Source: a bacterium
GTDB taxonomy: Bacteria > Bacillota_I > Bacilli_A > Izemoplasmatales > UBA1188
Direction: 5' to 3'
Length of the DNA: 48,513 nt
NCBI GenBank assembly: GCA_017960565.1
Contig: JAGCYY010000020.1
Coordinates: forward strand, 1-48,513
In this document: positions 1-7,688 of the stretch, one piece after another
Position numbering within the stretch: position 1 is the first letter of the stretch
How the letters are laid out: the number at the start of each line of letters is the position of its first letter
The notes under the pieces: generated by a model
Database searches by the model: none
Seen by the model: the letters and a program-made list of their open reading frames with translations, nothing else
Told to the model about the DNA's origin: nothing
Made by a program: the position numbers and the translations under genes

Positions 1-13
1 CGCTATTTTTCAT
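1..13 (-). CDS. 5' end of a divergent gene, cut by the window edge
   Basis: Read on the minus strand, an ATG at 13-11 is followed by codons for K, N and S before the sequence ends. A strong AGGAGGG ribosome binding site (positions 24-30 on the plus strand as complement) lies 10 bases upstream of it. That spacing is what makes this a gene start and not chance. It is transcribed away from the PFOR gene. Nothing can be said about function from four residues. Confidence 0.6.
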
Positions 14-176
14 AGACAGAAAACCCTCCTTATATTTTCTTATGATAACGAGCTCAAATAATAAACCATTTACATTATAAAATACTATTAGATTTATTTC
101 CGTATATTAATCAAAACGGAAGTTAACTAAATATTAAACATCTTTATTAAAAATAATCTTTTCAATATTTCGGTTA

Positions 177-205
177 TTGAAATATATATTTCAATGGGCT
201 ATAAT
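177..205 (+). promoter_or_regulatory. Sigma-A type promoter of the PFOR gene
   Basis: TTGAAA at 177-182 and a perfect TATAAT at 200-205 are separated by 17 bases. Transcription would begin near 212. This excludes a TTG codon at 211 as the start of the downstream gene and supports the ATG at 250. Confidence 0.8.
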
Positions 206-249
206 AATTTTTGGTGAATAAAAAATTAATAATTGGAGGAAATTTATTA

Positions 250-3200
250 ATGTCAGAAAAAGTTTTTGCGTCAATGGATGGTAACCAAGCTGCTGCATGG
301 TGTGCCTACGCATTTACTGAAGTTGCGGGAATCTATCCTATTACCCCATCTTCACCAATGCCAGAATACGTTGACTTATGGAGTTCTCAAGGTAAAAAGA
401 ACTTATTCGGTACATCAGTTAAGGTTATCGAAATGGAATCTGAAGCAGGTGCTGCAGGAAGCGTACACGGATCACTTTTATCAGGTGCTTTAACTACAAC
501 TTTTACAGCAAGTCAAGGATTACTTTTAAAAATTCCTAATATGTACAAAATCGCTGGTGAATTACTACCAGGTGTAATGCACGTAGCTGCAAGAGCTCTT
601 GCATCTCATGCACTATCAATCTTTGGTGATCACCAAGATGTTATGGCTGCAAGACAAACAGGTTGGGCAATGCTTTGTTCAGGTTCTGTACAAGAAGTTA
701 TGGATTTAGCTGGTGTCGCTCATCTTGCTGCAATTGAATCTAGTGTTCCATTCCTACATTTCTTCGATGGCTTTAGAACAAGTCATGAAGTAAATAAGAT
801 TGAAGTAATGGATTATTCTGTATTTGATAAATTATTAAATAGAGAAAAAGTAAATGAATTTAGAAATAAAGCCTTAAATAGTGGTAGCCCAGTAATCTAT
901 GGTACTGCACAAAACGATGATGTTTACTTCCAAGCTAGAGAAGCTTCAAACAGATTCTATGAAGCAATTCCAGATATCGTAAACAAATATATGGCCGAGA
1001 TCAGCAAAGTTACAGGAAGATGTTATCGTCCTTTCAACTATTATGGTGATAAAGATGCTACTGATGTAGTAGTTCTTATGGGCTCTGCCTGCCAAGTTGC
1101 TGAAGAAGTTGTTGATTATCTAAATAAGAATGGCAAAAAAGTAGGTGTTCTTGAAGTTCATCTATATCGTCCTTTCTCAGTAAAATATTTAATGGAAGTA
1201 ATGCCAAAGAGCGTTAAGAGAATTGCTGTTCTCGATAGAACTAAAGAAGCTGGTGCTCTTGGCGAACCATTATATCTAGATATTAGATCTGCATACTTCG
1301 GTCAAGAAAATGCACCAAAAATTGTTGGTGGTAGATATGGTCTATCAAGTAAAGATGTATCTCCAAGACAGATCATCGCTGTATTTGATAATCTTGCAAA
1401 CGAGATGAAAGATCACTTCACAGTTGGTATTGAAGATGATGTAAATGGTATTTCACTCCCTCTTGGTGAAGAAATTGCTGTTGGTGATGCTTCAACTACT
1501 GAATTATTATTCTTCGGTCTTGGTTCAGATGGTACAGTTGGTGCTTGTAAAGATGCTATCAAATTAATTGGTGATAATACTGATATGTATGCTCAAGCAT
1601 ACTCATCATACGATTCAAAGAAATCTGGTGGTGTTACAAGAATGCATTTAAGATTTGGTAAAAACCCAATCAAATCAACATATCTCGTAAATACTCCTGA
1701 CTTCGTATCTTGTTCTCAAAGTTCATATCTCACAAAATATGATTTAATCGGTGGACTCAAAAAAGGTGGAACATTCCTTCTTAACTCTCCATATGAAGGT
1801 GCAGAACTCGAAAATGTACTTCCAAACTCAGTGAAGAAAGTTCTTGCAGAAAGAAATATCAATTTCTATACAATCGATGCTTCTAAACTAGCCAAAGAAG
1901 TTGGCCTTGGAAACAAGATTAATACAGTTATGGAATCAGCTTTCTTCAAACTCAACGAACAAATCATTCCATATGATAAGGCAGTTGAACTCATGAAGAA
2001 ATATGCTAAAAAGACCTTCGGTAGAAAAGGTGATGCTATAGTTGAAATGAACTATAGAGCTATTGAAATCGGTGGTACAGGACTCAATAAGGTTGATGTT
2101 AAACCTGAATGGAAATCACTTGGTGCTGATAAAGTTCAAGACAAGGGTTATAGACCTGATTTCGTTAAGAATTTAGCTGATCCAGTAAATGCAATCAAAG
2201 GTTATGATTTACCAGTTTCTGCATTCAAAGGTTATGAAGATGGTATGATGCCTGTTGGTACATCTCAATATGAAAAGAGATCTATTGCTGATCAAGTTCC
2301 AGTATGGGATAGCACTAAATGTATTCAATGTAACCAATGTGCATTTGCATGTCCTCATGCTGCAATTCGTCCATTCTTAGTATCTAAAGAAGAAGAAGCT
2401 AAAGCTCCAGCTGGTGCAACTTACTTAAAAGCTATGGGTAAAGGACTTGAAGAATACAAATTCCGTATTCAAGTTTCAGTAGAAGACTGTACTGGTTGTG
2501 GTGTATGTATCAATCAATGTATTGCAAAAGAAAAAGCTTTATCATTCGTTCCTACTGCAGTAGCTCTAAAATCACCAGACAAAGAACTTGGACATTATTT
2601 CTTCAATGAAGTAACTTATAAATCAGAACTCGTTGGCAAAAACAATCCTAAGAACTTACAATTTGCACAACCATTATTTGAATTCTCTGGTGCTTGTGCT
2701 GGTTGTGGTGAAGCTCCATATGTTAAAAACATCACTCAATTATTCGGTGAAAGAATGGTGGTTGCTAATGCGACTGGATGTTCATCTATCTATGGTGCAT
2801 CATTCCCTGCATCTCCATATACAGTAAACAAAGAAGGAAGAGGACCAGCTTGGGCTAATTCACTCTTTGAAGATAATGCTGAATTCGGTTTTGGTATGAC
2901 AATCGGTTATAGAACTCTTAGAGAATCAATTCTTTCTAAGATGGATAATGCTAAAGATAAGGTTTCTTCTGAAACTCAAGCATTATTTGCTGAATTCAAA
3001 GAAAAATTCTATGATGGTGATGCATCTCTTGAACTCTCTAAGAAATTAGTTGCCGCTTTAGAAAAAGAAACAAGTGCAGAAGCTAAAGAAGTTTTAGCAA
3101 TGAAGAATTATTTCGTTAAACAATCTAACTGGATCTTCGGTGGTGATGGTTGGGCATATGATATCGGCTATGGCGGACTTGACCACGTTATCGCTAACAA

Positions 3201-3774
3201 TCAAGATGTAAACATCTTAGTACTCGATACAGAAATGTATTCAAATACTGGTGGTCAATCTTCTAAATCATCTAGAACTGGATCAATCGCAAAATTCACA
3301 GCTGCTGGTAAAGAAGGCAAGAAGAAAGACCTCGCTGCAATCGCAATGAGTTATGGACACGTATATGTTGCTACAATTTCTCATGGTGCTAACCCAGCTC
3401 AAATGGTTAAAGCATTAAAAGAAGCTGAAAGCTATCATGGCCCATCAATCGTTATTGCTTATGCTCCATGTATTGAACAACATATCAAGAAAGGTATGAG
3501 TTTATCACAAGCTGAAGCTAAACTTGCAGTTGAATGCGGTTACTTCCCATTATTCAGATTTGATCCAAGACTAAAAGAAGAAGGCAAGAACCCATTCCAA
3601 CTCGATTCTAAGACTCCAAACTGGGAAAGATACAATGAATTCTTAATGAATGAGACAAGATATTCTACTCTTGCACAAATCAATCCTGAAAATGCAGAAG
3701 GCCTACTTGAGGCAAATGTTATGCATGCTAAAGAAAGATTTGAAAATTACGTTAAGATGGCAAATCAAGAATAA
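250..3774 (+). CDS. nifJ: Pyruvate:ferredoxin (flavodoxin) oxidoreductase, single-chain
   Basis: This 1174-residue enzyme oxidatively decarboxylates pyruvate to acetyl-CoA and CO2 with reduction of ferredoxin or flavodoxin in the cytoplasm, the usual anaerobic alternative to pyruvate dehydrogenase. All domains of the fused homodimeric PFOR are present in order. The N-terminal pyrimidine-binding domain carries YPITPSSPMPE. The domain II/III region precedes a two-cluster ferredoxin domain with cysteines at 691/694/697/701 and 747/750/753/757. A C-terminal TPP-binding domain follows (CAGCGEAPY, then GDGWAYDIGYGG and NTGGQSSKSS). The length matches the family. The ATG at 250 is chosen because GGAGGA lies 9 bases upstream and the promoter start point is about 212; an in-frame TTG at 211 is therefore too early. 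It is monocistronic, flanked by its own promoter and terminator. Codon usage is rich in optimal codons, suggesting high expression. Confidence 0.97.
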   Translation: MSEKVFASMDGNQAAAWCAYAFTEVAGIYPITPSSPMPEYVDLWSSQGKKNLFGTSVKVIEMESEAGAAGSVHGSLLSGALTTTFTASQGLLLKIPNMYKIAGELLPGVMHVAARALASHALSIFGDHQDVMAARQTGWAMLCSGSVQEVMDLAGVAHLAAIESSVPFLHFFDGFRTSHEVNKIEVMDYSVFDKLLNREKVNEFRNKALNSGSPVIYGTAQNDDVYFQAREASNRFYEAIPDIVNKYMAEISKVTGRCYRPFNYYGDKDATDVVVLMGSACQVAEEVVDYLNKNGKKVGVLEVHLYRPFSVKYLMEVMPKSVKRIAVLDRTKEAGALGEPLYLDIRSAYFGQENAPKIVGGRYGLSSKDVSPRQIIAVFDNLANEMKDHFTVGIEDDVNGISLPLGEEIAVGDASTTELLFFGLGSDGTVGACKDAIKLIGDNTDMYAQAYSSYDSKKSGGVTRMHLRFGKNPIKSTYLVNTPDFVSCSQSSYLTKYDLIGGLKKGGTFLLNSPYEGAELENVLPNSVKKVLAERNINFYTIDASKLAKEVGLGNKINTVMESAFFKLNEQIIPYDKAVELMKKYAKKTFGRKGDAIVEMNYRAIEIGGTGLNKVDVKPEWKSLGADKVQDKGYRPDFVKNLADPVNAIKGYDLPVSAFKGYEDGMMPVGTSQYEKRSIADQVPVWDSTKCIQCNQCAFACPHAAIRPFLVSKEEEAKAPAGATYLKAMGKGLEEYKFRIQVSVEDCTGCGVCINQCIAKEKALSFVPTAVALKSPDKELGHYFFNEVTYKSELVGKNNPKNLQFAQPLFEFSGACAGCGEAPYVKNITQLFGERMVVANATGCSSIYGASFPASPYTVNKEGRGPAWANSLFEDNAEFGFGMTIGYRTLRESILSKMDNAKDKVSSETQALFAEFKEKFYDGDASLELSKKLVAALEKETSAEAKEVLAMKNYFVKQSNWIFGGDGWAYDIGYGGLDHVIANNQDVNILVLDTEMYSNTGGQSSKSSRTGSIAKFTAAGKEGKKKDLAAIAMSYGHVYVATISHGANPAQMVKALKEAESYHGPSIVIAYAPCIEQHIKKGMSLSQAEAKLAVECGYFPLFRFDPRLKEEGKNPFQLDSKTPNWERYNEFLMNETRYSTLAQINPENAEGLLEANVMHAKERFENYVKMANQE

Positions 3775-3785
3775 TTATTAAAAAC

Positions 3786-3830
3786 ATATGAAAGAAGAGG
3801 CAATTTGTTGCCTCTTCTTTCATATTTATA
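3786..3830 (+). terminator. Terminator hairpin after PFOR
   Basis: A perfect 18-bp stem (3786-3803 with 3808-3825) encloses a 4-base TTTG loop. It starts 11 bases after the PFOR stop codon. The right arm is T/C-rich and is followed by an AT-rich stretch but not a long T run, so efficiency is uncertain. Confidence 0.75.
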
Positions 3831-3952
3831 ATATTAAAATTCATATTTAAATCAACATTTTCTAATAGAAAACATCAAAAATTCATCTAATTTAAGGCAA
3901 ATTAACGATAGTTAGACAAATATGTAACAACTTTTAAAAAAAGGTGTAATAT

Positions 3953-4061
3953 TTGTAATTTTTATGTTATATTATCTTATAAATAAATTATTAGGTATGT
4001 ATGGCTTTGCAAAAGTTCATATAATTTAATCGTTTGTTATAAAAAGTTGTAAGGAGTATTT
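3953..4061 (+). promoter_or_regulatory. Probable promoter and untranslated leader of the cold-shock gene
   Basis: A TTGTAA at 3953-3958 and TATAAA at 3978-3983 form a weak promoter (19-base spacer). This would give an untranslated leader of about 70 bases before the gene at 4062. Long leaders are typical of cold-shock genes, where they act as RNA thermosensors; that role is inference here. AAGGAG at 4051-4056 is the ribosome binding site. Confidence 0.4.
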
Positions 4062-4262
4062 ATGAAAGGCACTGTAAAATGGTTCAACAACGATAAAGGC
4101 TATGGCTTTATCACTGGAGAAGACGGAAAAGATTATTTTGCTCACTATACAAAGATCCAGGGAGAAGGCTTTAAAACAATAGAACAAGGTCATACTGTAT
4201 CTTTTGATGTTGATGATGGTCCAAAAGGTCTCAATGCTGTAAACATTGTAAAAGAAGAATAA
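4062..4262 (+). CDS. Cold-shock domain protein (CspA family)
   Basis: This 66-residue single cold-shock domain is a five-stranded OB-fold that binds single-stranded RNA/DNA and acts as an RNA chaperone. The start MKGTVKWFNNDKGYGFI matches the family closely. RNP1 is KGYGFI. RNP2 is DYFAHY in place of the common VFVHF, so one aromatic is kept and a valine is lost. The length is that of B. subtilis CspB. AAGGAG sits 5 bases before the ATG. It stands alone between two terminators. Which paralogue of the family it is cannot be decided. Confidence 0.93.
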   Translation: MKGTVKWFNNDKGYGFITGEDGKDYFAHYTKIQGEGFKTIEQGHTVSFDVDDGPKGLNAVNIVKEE

Positions 4263-4292
4263 GATGGAATACAATCCATCTTTCTTTTTGTC
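4261..4292 (+). terminator. Terminator after the cold-shock gene
   Basis: An 8-bp stem (4261-4268 with 4275-4282) with a 6-base loop is followed by the T-rich run TCTTTTTGTCTT. It overlaps the stop codon of the cold-shock gene. Confidence 0.7.
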
Positions 4293-4309
4293 TTAAATCA
4301 ATTCTATTA

Positions 4310-4318
4310 TGATATAAT
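4310..4318 (+). promoter_or_regulatory. Extended -10 promoter of cysS-mrnC
   Basis: TG at 4310-4311 followed by one base and a perfect TATAAT at 4313-4318 is an extended -10 element. No good -35 is seen at the normal distance; the closest is TTGTCT at 4288-4293, inside the preceding terminator tail, with a 19-base spacer. It is 26 bases upstream of the cysS start. Confidence 0.6.
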
Positions 4319-4344
4319 CAATTAGTAGAATAGTGAGGAATATT

Positions 4345-5679
4345 ATGAGATTATATAATACTTACACAAACACAATCGAAGAATTTAAACCAATAAAAGA
4401 CAACATTGTAACAATTTATTATTGTGGTCCAACTGTCTATAACTATATTCATATAGGAAATGCTAGACCAATAATATTTTTTGATACATTAAAAAAATAT
4501 TTTGAACATAAGGGCTATAAAGTAATAATGGCTTCAAATTTTACTGATATAAACGAAAAAATCTTAAATCAATCTAAGATAGAAGGCATCAGTGAAATGG
4601 AAGTTGCTGAAAAATATATCAAAGCCTATATGGATGATGTAAGATTCTTAAATGCTGATGATTCTTTCATCAAGCCAAGAGTTACTGAAACGATTCAGGA
4701 AATAATAGATTTTATTAAAGAATTAGTGAATGCTGGAAGTGCATATGAAAGCGATGGAGATGTATATTATCGTGTTTCATCTCTTCCTGAATATGGAAAA
4801 TTATCAAATAGAAAAATAGATGAATTAATTCAAGGTGCTAGAGTAGAAGTTAGAGATGAAAAAGAATCCGGCCTTGATTTCGCACTATGGAAAAAATTTG
4901 ATGAAGGCATAACATATTCATCACCTTGGTCAATTGGAAGACCAGGTTGGCATACAGAATGTTGTGTTATGATTCATAAACTTTTTCATGGAATGATAGA
5001 TATTCATGGTGGTGGTGCTGATTTAATTTTCCCTCATCACGAAAATGAAATAGCTCAAAATGAATCAGTATATCATAATAGGATTGCGAATTATTGGGTA
5101 CATAATGCTAGAGTTAATTTTGGAAAAGAAAAGATGAGTAAATCTATTGGAAATGTTATATGGGTAAAAGATCTAAAATGCGATCCAAGAGCTTATAGAC
5201 TTCTTTTATTAAAATCATCTTATCGTAATATCGTAAGTTATACAGATGAACTTCAAAATAGTGCTAATCAAGAATTCGATAAAATAAATACGGCATTTCA
5301 GAAATTATTTTTATATCTAGATGTAAACAATCTATTTGATGAAAATATATCTACAGAAGAATCAAAATCATTTATGAAGAGATTTGATGATGCAAATGAA
5401 GATGATATGAATACGCCAAATGGAATTACAGTTATCAACGATATAATAAAAGAAATTAATCTTGAACTTCGTGCAAGCAAAAACAATGAAAGACTTGTAT
5501 CATTATATAATATTCTAAAAGAAATGCTTTATATCTATGGTTTAGATTCGCATCTAGAAAGAATGGATAATGATACAAGAAATATCTATAATAGTTGGCT
5601 AGAGGCAAGAAAAAATAAAGATTTTAATCTTGCTGACGAATTAAGAAACAAACTTATAGACCTAGGTATTAAATTATGA
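4345..5679 (+). CDS. cysS: Cysteinyl-tRNA synthetase
   Basis: The enzyme charges tRNA-Cys with cysteine (class I aminoacyl-tRNA synthetase, 444 residues, monomeric family). The ATP-binding signature appears as HIGN in YCGPTVYNYIHIGNARP, and KMSKS is intact in GKEKMSKSIGN. The zinc-site region (WHTECC and HGGGADLIFPHHENE) is conserved. The ATG at 4345 is chosen over an in-frame GTG at 4333 because GTGAGGAA itself serves as the ribosome binding site. The C-terminal anticodon-binding part is slightly short compared with typical enzymes of about 465 residues. It is followed by mrnC with an ATGA overlap. This pair and its order before rlmB match the B. subtilis cysS region. Confidence 0.96.
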   Translation: MRLYNTYTNTIEEFKPIKDNIVTIYYCGPTVYNYIHIGNARPIIFFDTLKKYFEHKGYKVIMASNFTDINEKILNQSKIEGISEMEVAEKYIKAYMDDVRFLNADDSFIKPRVTETIQEIIDFIKELVNAGSAYESDGDVYYRVSSLPEYGKLSNRKIDELIQGARVEVRDEKESGLDFALWKKFDEGITYSSPWSIGRPGWHTECCVMIHKLFHGMIDIHGGGADLIFPHHENEIAQNESVYHNRIANYWVHNARVNFGKEKMSKSIGNVIWVKDLKCDPRAYRLLLLKSSYRNIVSYTDELQNSANQEFDKINTAFQKLFLYLDVNNLFDENISTEESKSFMKRFDDANEDDMNTPNGITVINDIIKEINLELRASKNNERLVSLYNILKEMLYIYGLDSHLERMDNDTRNIYNSWLEARKNKDFNLADELRNKLIDLGIKL

Positions 5680-6056
5680 TATTAGAAAATGGTCTAACTT
5701 TAGCTTATATTGGTGATGCCATATATGAACTAAAAATTAGAGAATATCTTTTGACAGTTCATTATACAAAAGTTAATGATCTTCATAAGCATGCAATAAA
5801 CTACACAAGTGCCATAAGTCAAAGCAAGGCACTCGATTATATTATGCCGAATCTAACTGATGAAGAAATTGAAATATATAAGCGAGGAAGAAACACTGGA
5901 GGCACCCATAAGCCTAAAAATGCAAGCCTAAATGAATATAGAAAAGCCACTGGATTTGAAGCACTTATTGGCTATCTATATTTGAATAAAAATGAAGAAA
6001 GATTAGCTTATATAATCGATTCTTCAATAGATTTTATAAATTCAAATAATGGCTAG
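5676..6056 (+). CDS. mrnC: Mini-ribonuclease III (23S rRNA 3'-end maturation)
   Basis: This is a 126-residue RNase III-like catalytic domain without a double-stranded RNA-binding domain. In B. subtilis the family (Mini-III, YazC) matures both ends of 23S rRNA. The diagnostic N-terminal motif LAYIGDAIYELKIREYL carries the catalytic Asp, and a second acidic cluster appears in GFEALIGYLYL. A basic stretch (KRGRNTGGTHKPKN) probably contacts RNA. The ATG overlaps the cysS stop codon as ATGA, implying translational coupling. The cysS-mrnC-rlmB neighbourhood supports the assignment. Confidence 0.93.
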   Translation: MILENGLTLAYIGDAIYELKIREYLLTVHYTKVNDLHKHAINYTSAISQSKALDYIMPNLTDEEIEIYKRGRNTGGTHKPKNASLNEYRKATGFEALIGYLYLNKNEERLAYIIDSSIDFINSNNG

Positions 6057-6082
6057 AAATAGCCATAATGATGTGCTATAAT
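6049..6082 (+). promoter_or_regulatory. Hairpin at the mrnC stop and extended -10 promoter for rlmB
   Basis: A 7-bp stem (6049-6055 with 6060-6066) with a GAAA tetraloop spans the mrnC stop codon. It has no T run, so it is a weak terminator at best, perhaps a processing or stability element. Immediately downstream, TG at 6074-6075 plus TATAAT at 6077-6082 forms an extended -10 promoter placed 26 bases before the rlmB start. Confidence 0.5.
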
Positions 6083-6107
6083 TAAATTGATGTAAAGGAA
6101 TCATATT

Positions 6108-6812
6108 ATGTTATTAAAAGGGAAAAATGTTTCGAGAGAAACAATTTATTCAGGCAAAAATATTAAAAAAATCATCATTAAAGAATCATTTAGTGATGAA
6201 GTTTTAACATATATGAATAAAAACCATATTAAATATGTAAAACTTCCTGATAAAGACTTCAATAATAAATATCATGATGCTCAAGGCATAGTTGTTGAAA
6301 TCGATTCATATAACTATGACTCTTTTGACGATTGTTTAAAAAACACTAATAATGATTCACTATGTCTAATATTAGATTCAATCGAGGATCCACAAAATTT
6401 TGGAAACATTATTAGAAGTTTTGAAGCCCTAGGTGGTTCTTTTATAATCATTCCTAAAAATCGTTCAATAGAAGTTACGGAAACGGTGATGAAAGTTTCA
6501 TCAGGTGCATATGCTCATGTAAAGATTACCCAAGTAACAAATCTGAATCACGCTATAGAAAGACTTAAAGAAAATGGTTATTGGGTGATGGGTACAGATA
6601 TGAAAGGTACTACATCATACGATGAAGTGAGAGTTGATATGCCTATTGCGCTCATTATTGGATCTGAAGGATTCGGCATGAGTAAGCTTGTTAAAGAAAA
6701 TTGTGATTTTTTATTAAAGATTCCTATGGTTGGCAAAATAAATAGCCTCAATGCCTCAATTTCTGCCGCAATTGTAATTTCAAACATACAATCTAGGAGG
6801 AAAAAACTATAA
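6108..6812 (+). CDS. rlmB: TrmH/SPOUT-family 23S rRNA (guanosine-2'-O-) methyltransferase
   Basis: A 234-residue SPOUT methyltransferase of the type that 2'-O-methylates G2251 of 23S rRNA. The three family motifs are present: LDSIEDPQNFGNIIRSFEA (motif 1, Asn/Arg), LIIGSEGFGMSKLV (motif 2), and IPMVGKINSLNASISAAI (motif 3), which forms the deep trefoil knot. A short substrate-binding N-terminal domain (about 1-75) resembles the L30e-like domain of RlmB. AAAGGAA at 6094-6100 is the ribosome binding site. Its position after cysS-mrnC matches B. subtilis rlmB (yacO). The stop codon overlaps the proposed AUA start of the sigma factor gene. Related paralogues (tRNA TrmH, TsnR) are possible but less likely by context. 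Confidence 0.9.
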   Translation: MLLKGKNVSRETIYSGKNIKKIIIKESFSDEVLTYMNKNHIKYVKLPDKDFNNKYHDAQGIVVEIDSYNYDSFDDCLKNTNNDSLCLILDSIEDPQNFGNIIRSFEALGGSFIIIPKNRSIEVTETVMKVSSGAYAHVKITQVTNLNHAIERLKENGYWVMGTDMKGTTSYDEVRVDMPIALIIGSEGFGMSKLVKENCDFLLKIPMVGKINSLNASISAAIVISNIQSRRKKL

Positions 6813-7351
6813 ACACCTACGGATTTAATGATTATGAATTATTGTATATGATTAGTGATGGCGATAGTTTATCTCTCGACATCATCTACAACAAATACAT
6901 CAATCTAATTTATAAAAAAATCCGTGAATTTAATTTTAAAGATGATTATGAAGATATTTTGCAAGAATGTCTAATTGTCTTAAATAATTCAATTGAGAAA
7001 TACAAAGATGGTCCCGTTCCTTTTGCAGCGTTCTTTATGAGAAATCTGCAAAACAAATTATCTACAATCTACACTATGAAGAAAAAGAAAAAAGTAATTG
7101 TTTCTGATCTTCTTGTAGAAATGATGGATCCATCTTTTTCTTTTGAGGAATATCCTGAACTAACTAAAGCAATGTTTGAAGGATTAACACCATTTCAAAT
7201 TAAAATAATAGACTATAGATTCATAAAAAGATTTGATGTCCCATATATTCTAAAAACATTAAATATCAAAAGAAGCACCTTCTATTATGAACTTAAAAAA
7301 GGAATTGATAGAATAAAATACAATGTTGAAAAACATAAAATTGAGATTTAA
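6809..7351 (+). CDS. Sigma-70 family factor in the sigH position
   Basis: An RNA polymerase sigma factor of about 180 residues. Region 2 is readable in DILQECLIVLNNSIEKYKD with the following FAAFFMRNLQNKL. A C-terminal region-4-like helix-turn-helix follows (FDVPYILKTLNIKRSTFYYELKKG). It lies exactly where sigH lies in B. subtilis, between rlmB and rpmG (yacP is absent). The start is unusual. The first canonical in-frame codons are TTG 6842 and ATG 6848, neither with a ribosome binding site. A perfect AGGAGG at 6795-6800 sits 8 bases before an in-frame ATA at 6809, which overlaps the rlmB stop as ATAA. Starting there adds INTYGFNDYELL, the expected first helix of a sigma region 2. I place the start at 6809; a conservative call would be 6842-7351. 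The regulon is unknown. Confidence 0.75.
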   Translation: MNTYGFNDYELLYMISDGDSLSLDIIYNKYINLIYKKIREFNFKDDYEDILQECLIVLNNSIEKYKDGPVPFAAFFMRNLQNKLSTIYTMKKKKKVIVSDLLVEMMDPSFSFEEYPELTKAMFEGLTPFQIKIIDYRFIKRFDVPYILKTLNIKRSTFYYELKKGIDRIKYNVEKHKIEI

Positions 7352-7383
7352 TTCAAATTTAGAAAAAAATATTTATTTTTCTT

Positions 7384-7477
7384 TTGGATTTTATTAAAGA
7401 TTTGTTATAATGTTAGTGCACCTCGTGTGCTAACATGTTTATTATATAAAACTATGAGAGAACTAACACTCTTTTTC
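7384..7477 (+). promoter_or_regulatory. Promoter and structured leader upstream of rpmG-secE-nusG
   Basis: TTGGAT (7384-7389) and TATAAT (7406-7411) form a promoter with a 16-base spacer. The -10 runs into an inverted repeat: 7410-7421 pairs with 7425-7436 as a 12-bp stem (two G-U pairs) with a CTC loop. The left arm (7411-7417) can alternatively pair perfectly with 7462-7468, just before a TTTTT run at 7472-7476. That gives two mutually exclusive folds, as in attenuators. It could also be a DNA operator overlapping the start point. The function is inferred. Confidence 0.4.
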
Positions 7478-7506
7478 TTGACATTTTATTAATATATCTA
7501 TAAAAT
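7478..7506 (+). promoter_or_regulatory. Strong sigma-A promoter for rpmG-secE-nusG
   Basis: A consensus TTGACA at 7478-7483 and TAAAAT at 7501-7506 are separated by 17 bases. Transcription would start near 7513, giving only about 15 bases of leader before the rpmG ATG at 7528. Confidence 0.75.
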
Positions 7507-7527
7507 ATACAAAATGGGACGACTAAT

Positions 7528-7674
7528 ATGCAAGAAAAAGTAATTTTGATATGTGCAGAGTGTTCATCTCGCAATTATTCAATTAAAAAGAATAGCTTAC
7601 GCAAAGATAGAATTGAAATTCTAAAATTTTGTAAGCACTGCAATAAAAGAACTCTTCATAAAGAGTCTAAGTAA
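7528..7674 (+). CDS. rpmG: 50S ribosomal protein L33
   Basis: A 48-residue protein beginning [18 protein letters not shown] and ending [16 protein letters not shown]. The paired CxxC motifs (CAEC and CKHC) make this the zinc-binding form of L33, a small large-subunit protein near the E site. The ribosome binding site is weak (GGGAC, 7516-7520). It is followed after 14 bases by secE, the usual rpmG-secE-nusG order in Firmicutes, which helps to identify SecE. Confidence 0.93.
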   Translation: MQEKVILICAECSSRNYSIKKNSLRKDRIEILKFCKHCNKRTLHKESK

Positions 7675-7688
7675 CAGGAGTTAATCAT

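Noticed and set aside
211..249. TTG start giving PFOR 13 extra residues
   Set aside because: It lies at the predicted transcription start and the ribosome binding site GGAGGA is located inside the supposed extension.
7410..7477. A small RNA gene (6S-like or tRNA-like) before rpmG
   Set aside because: The structure is too short and lacks any tRNA or 6S features; a leader or operator explains it better.
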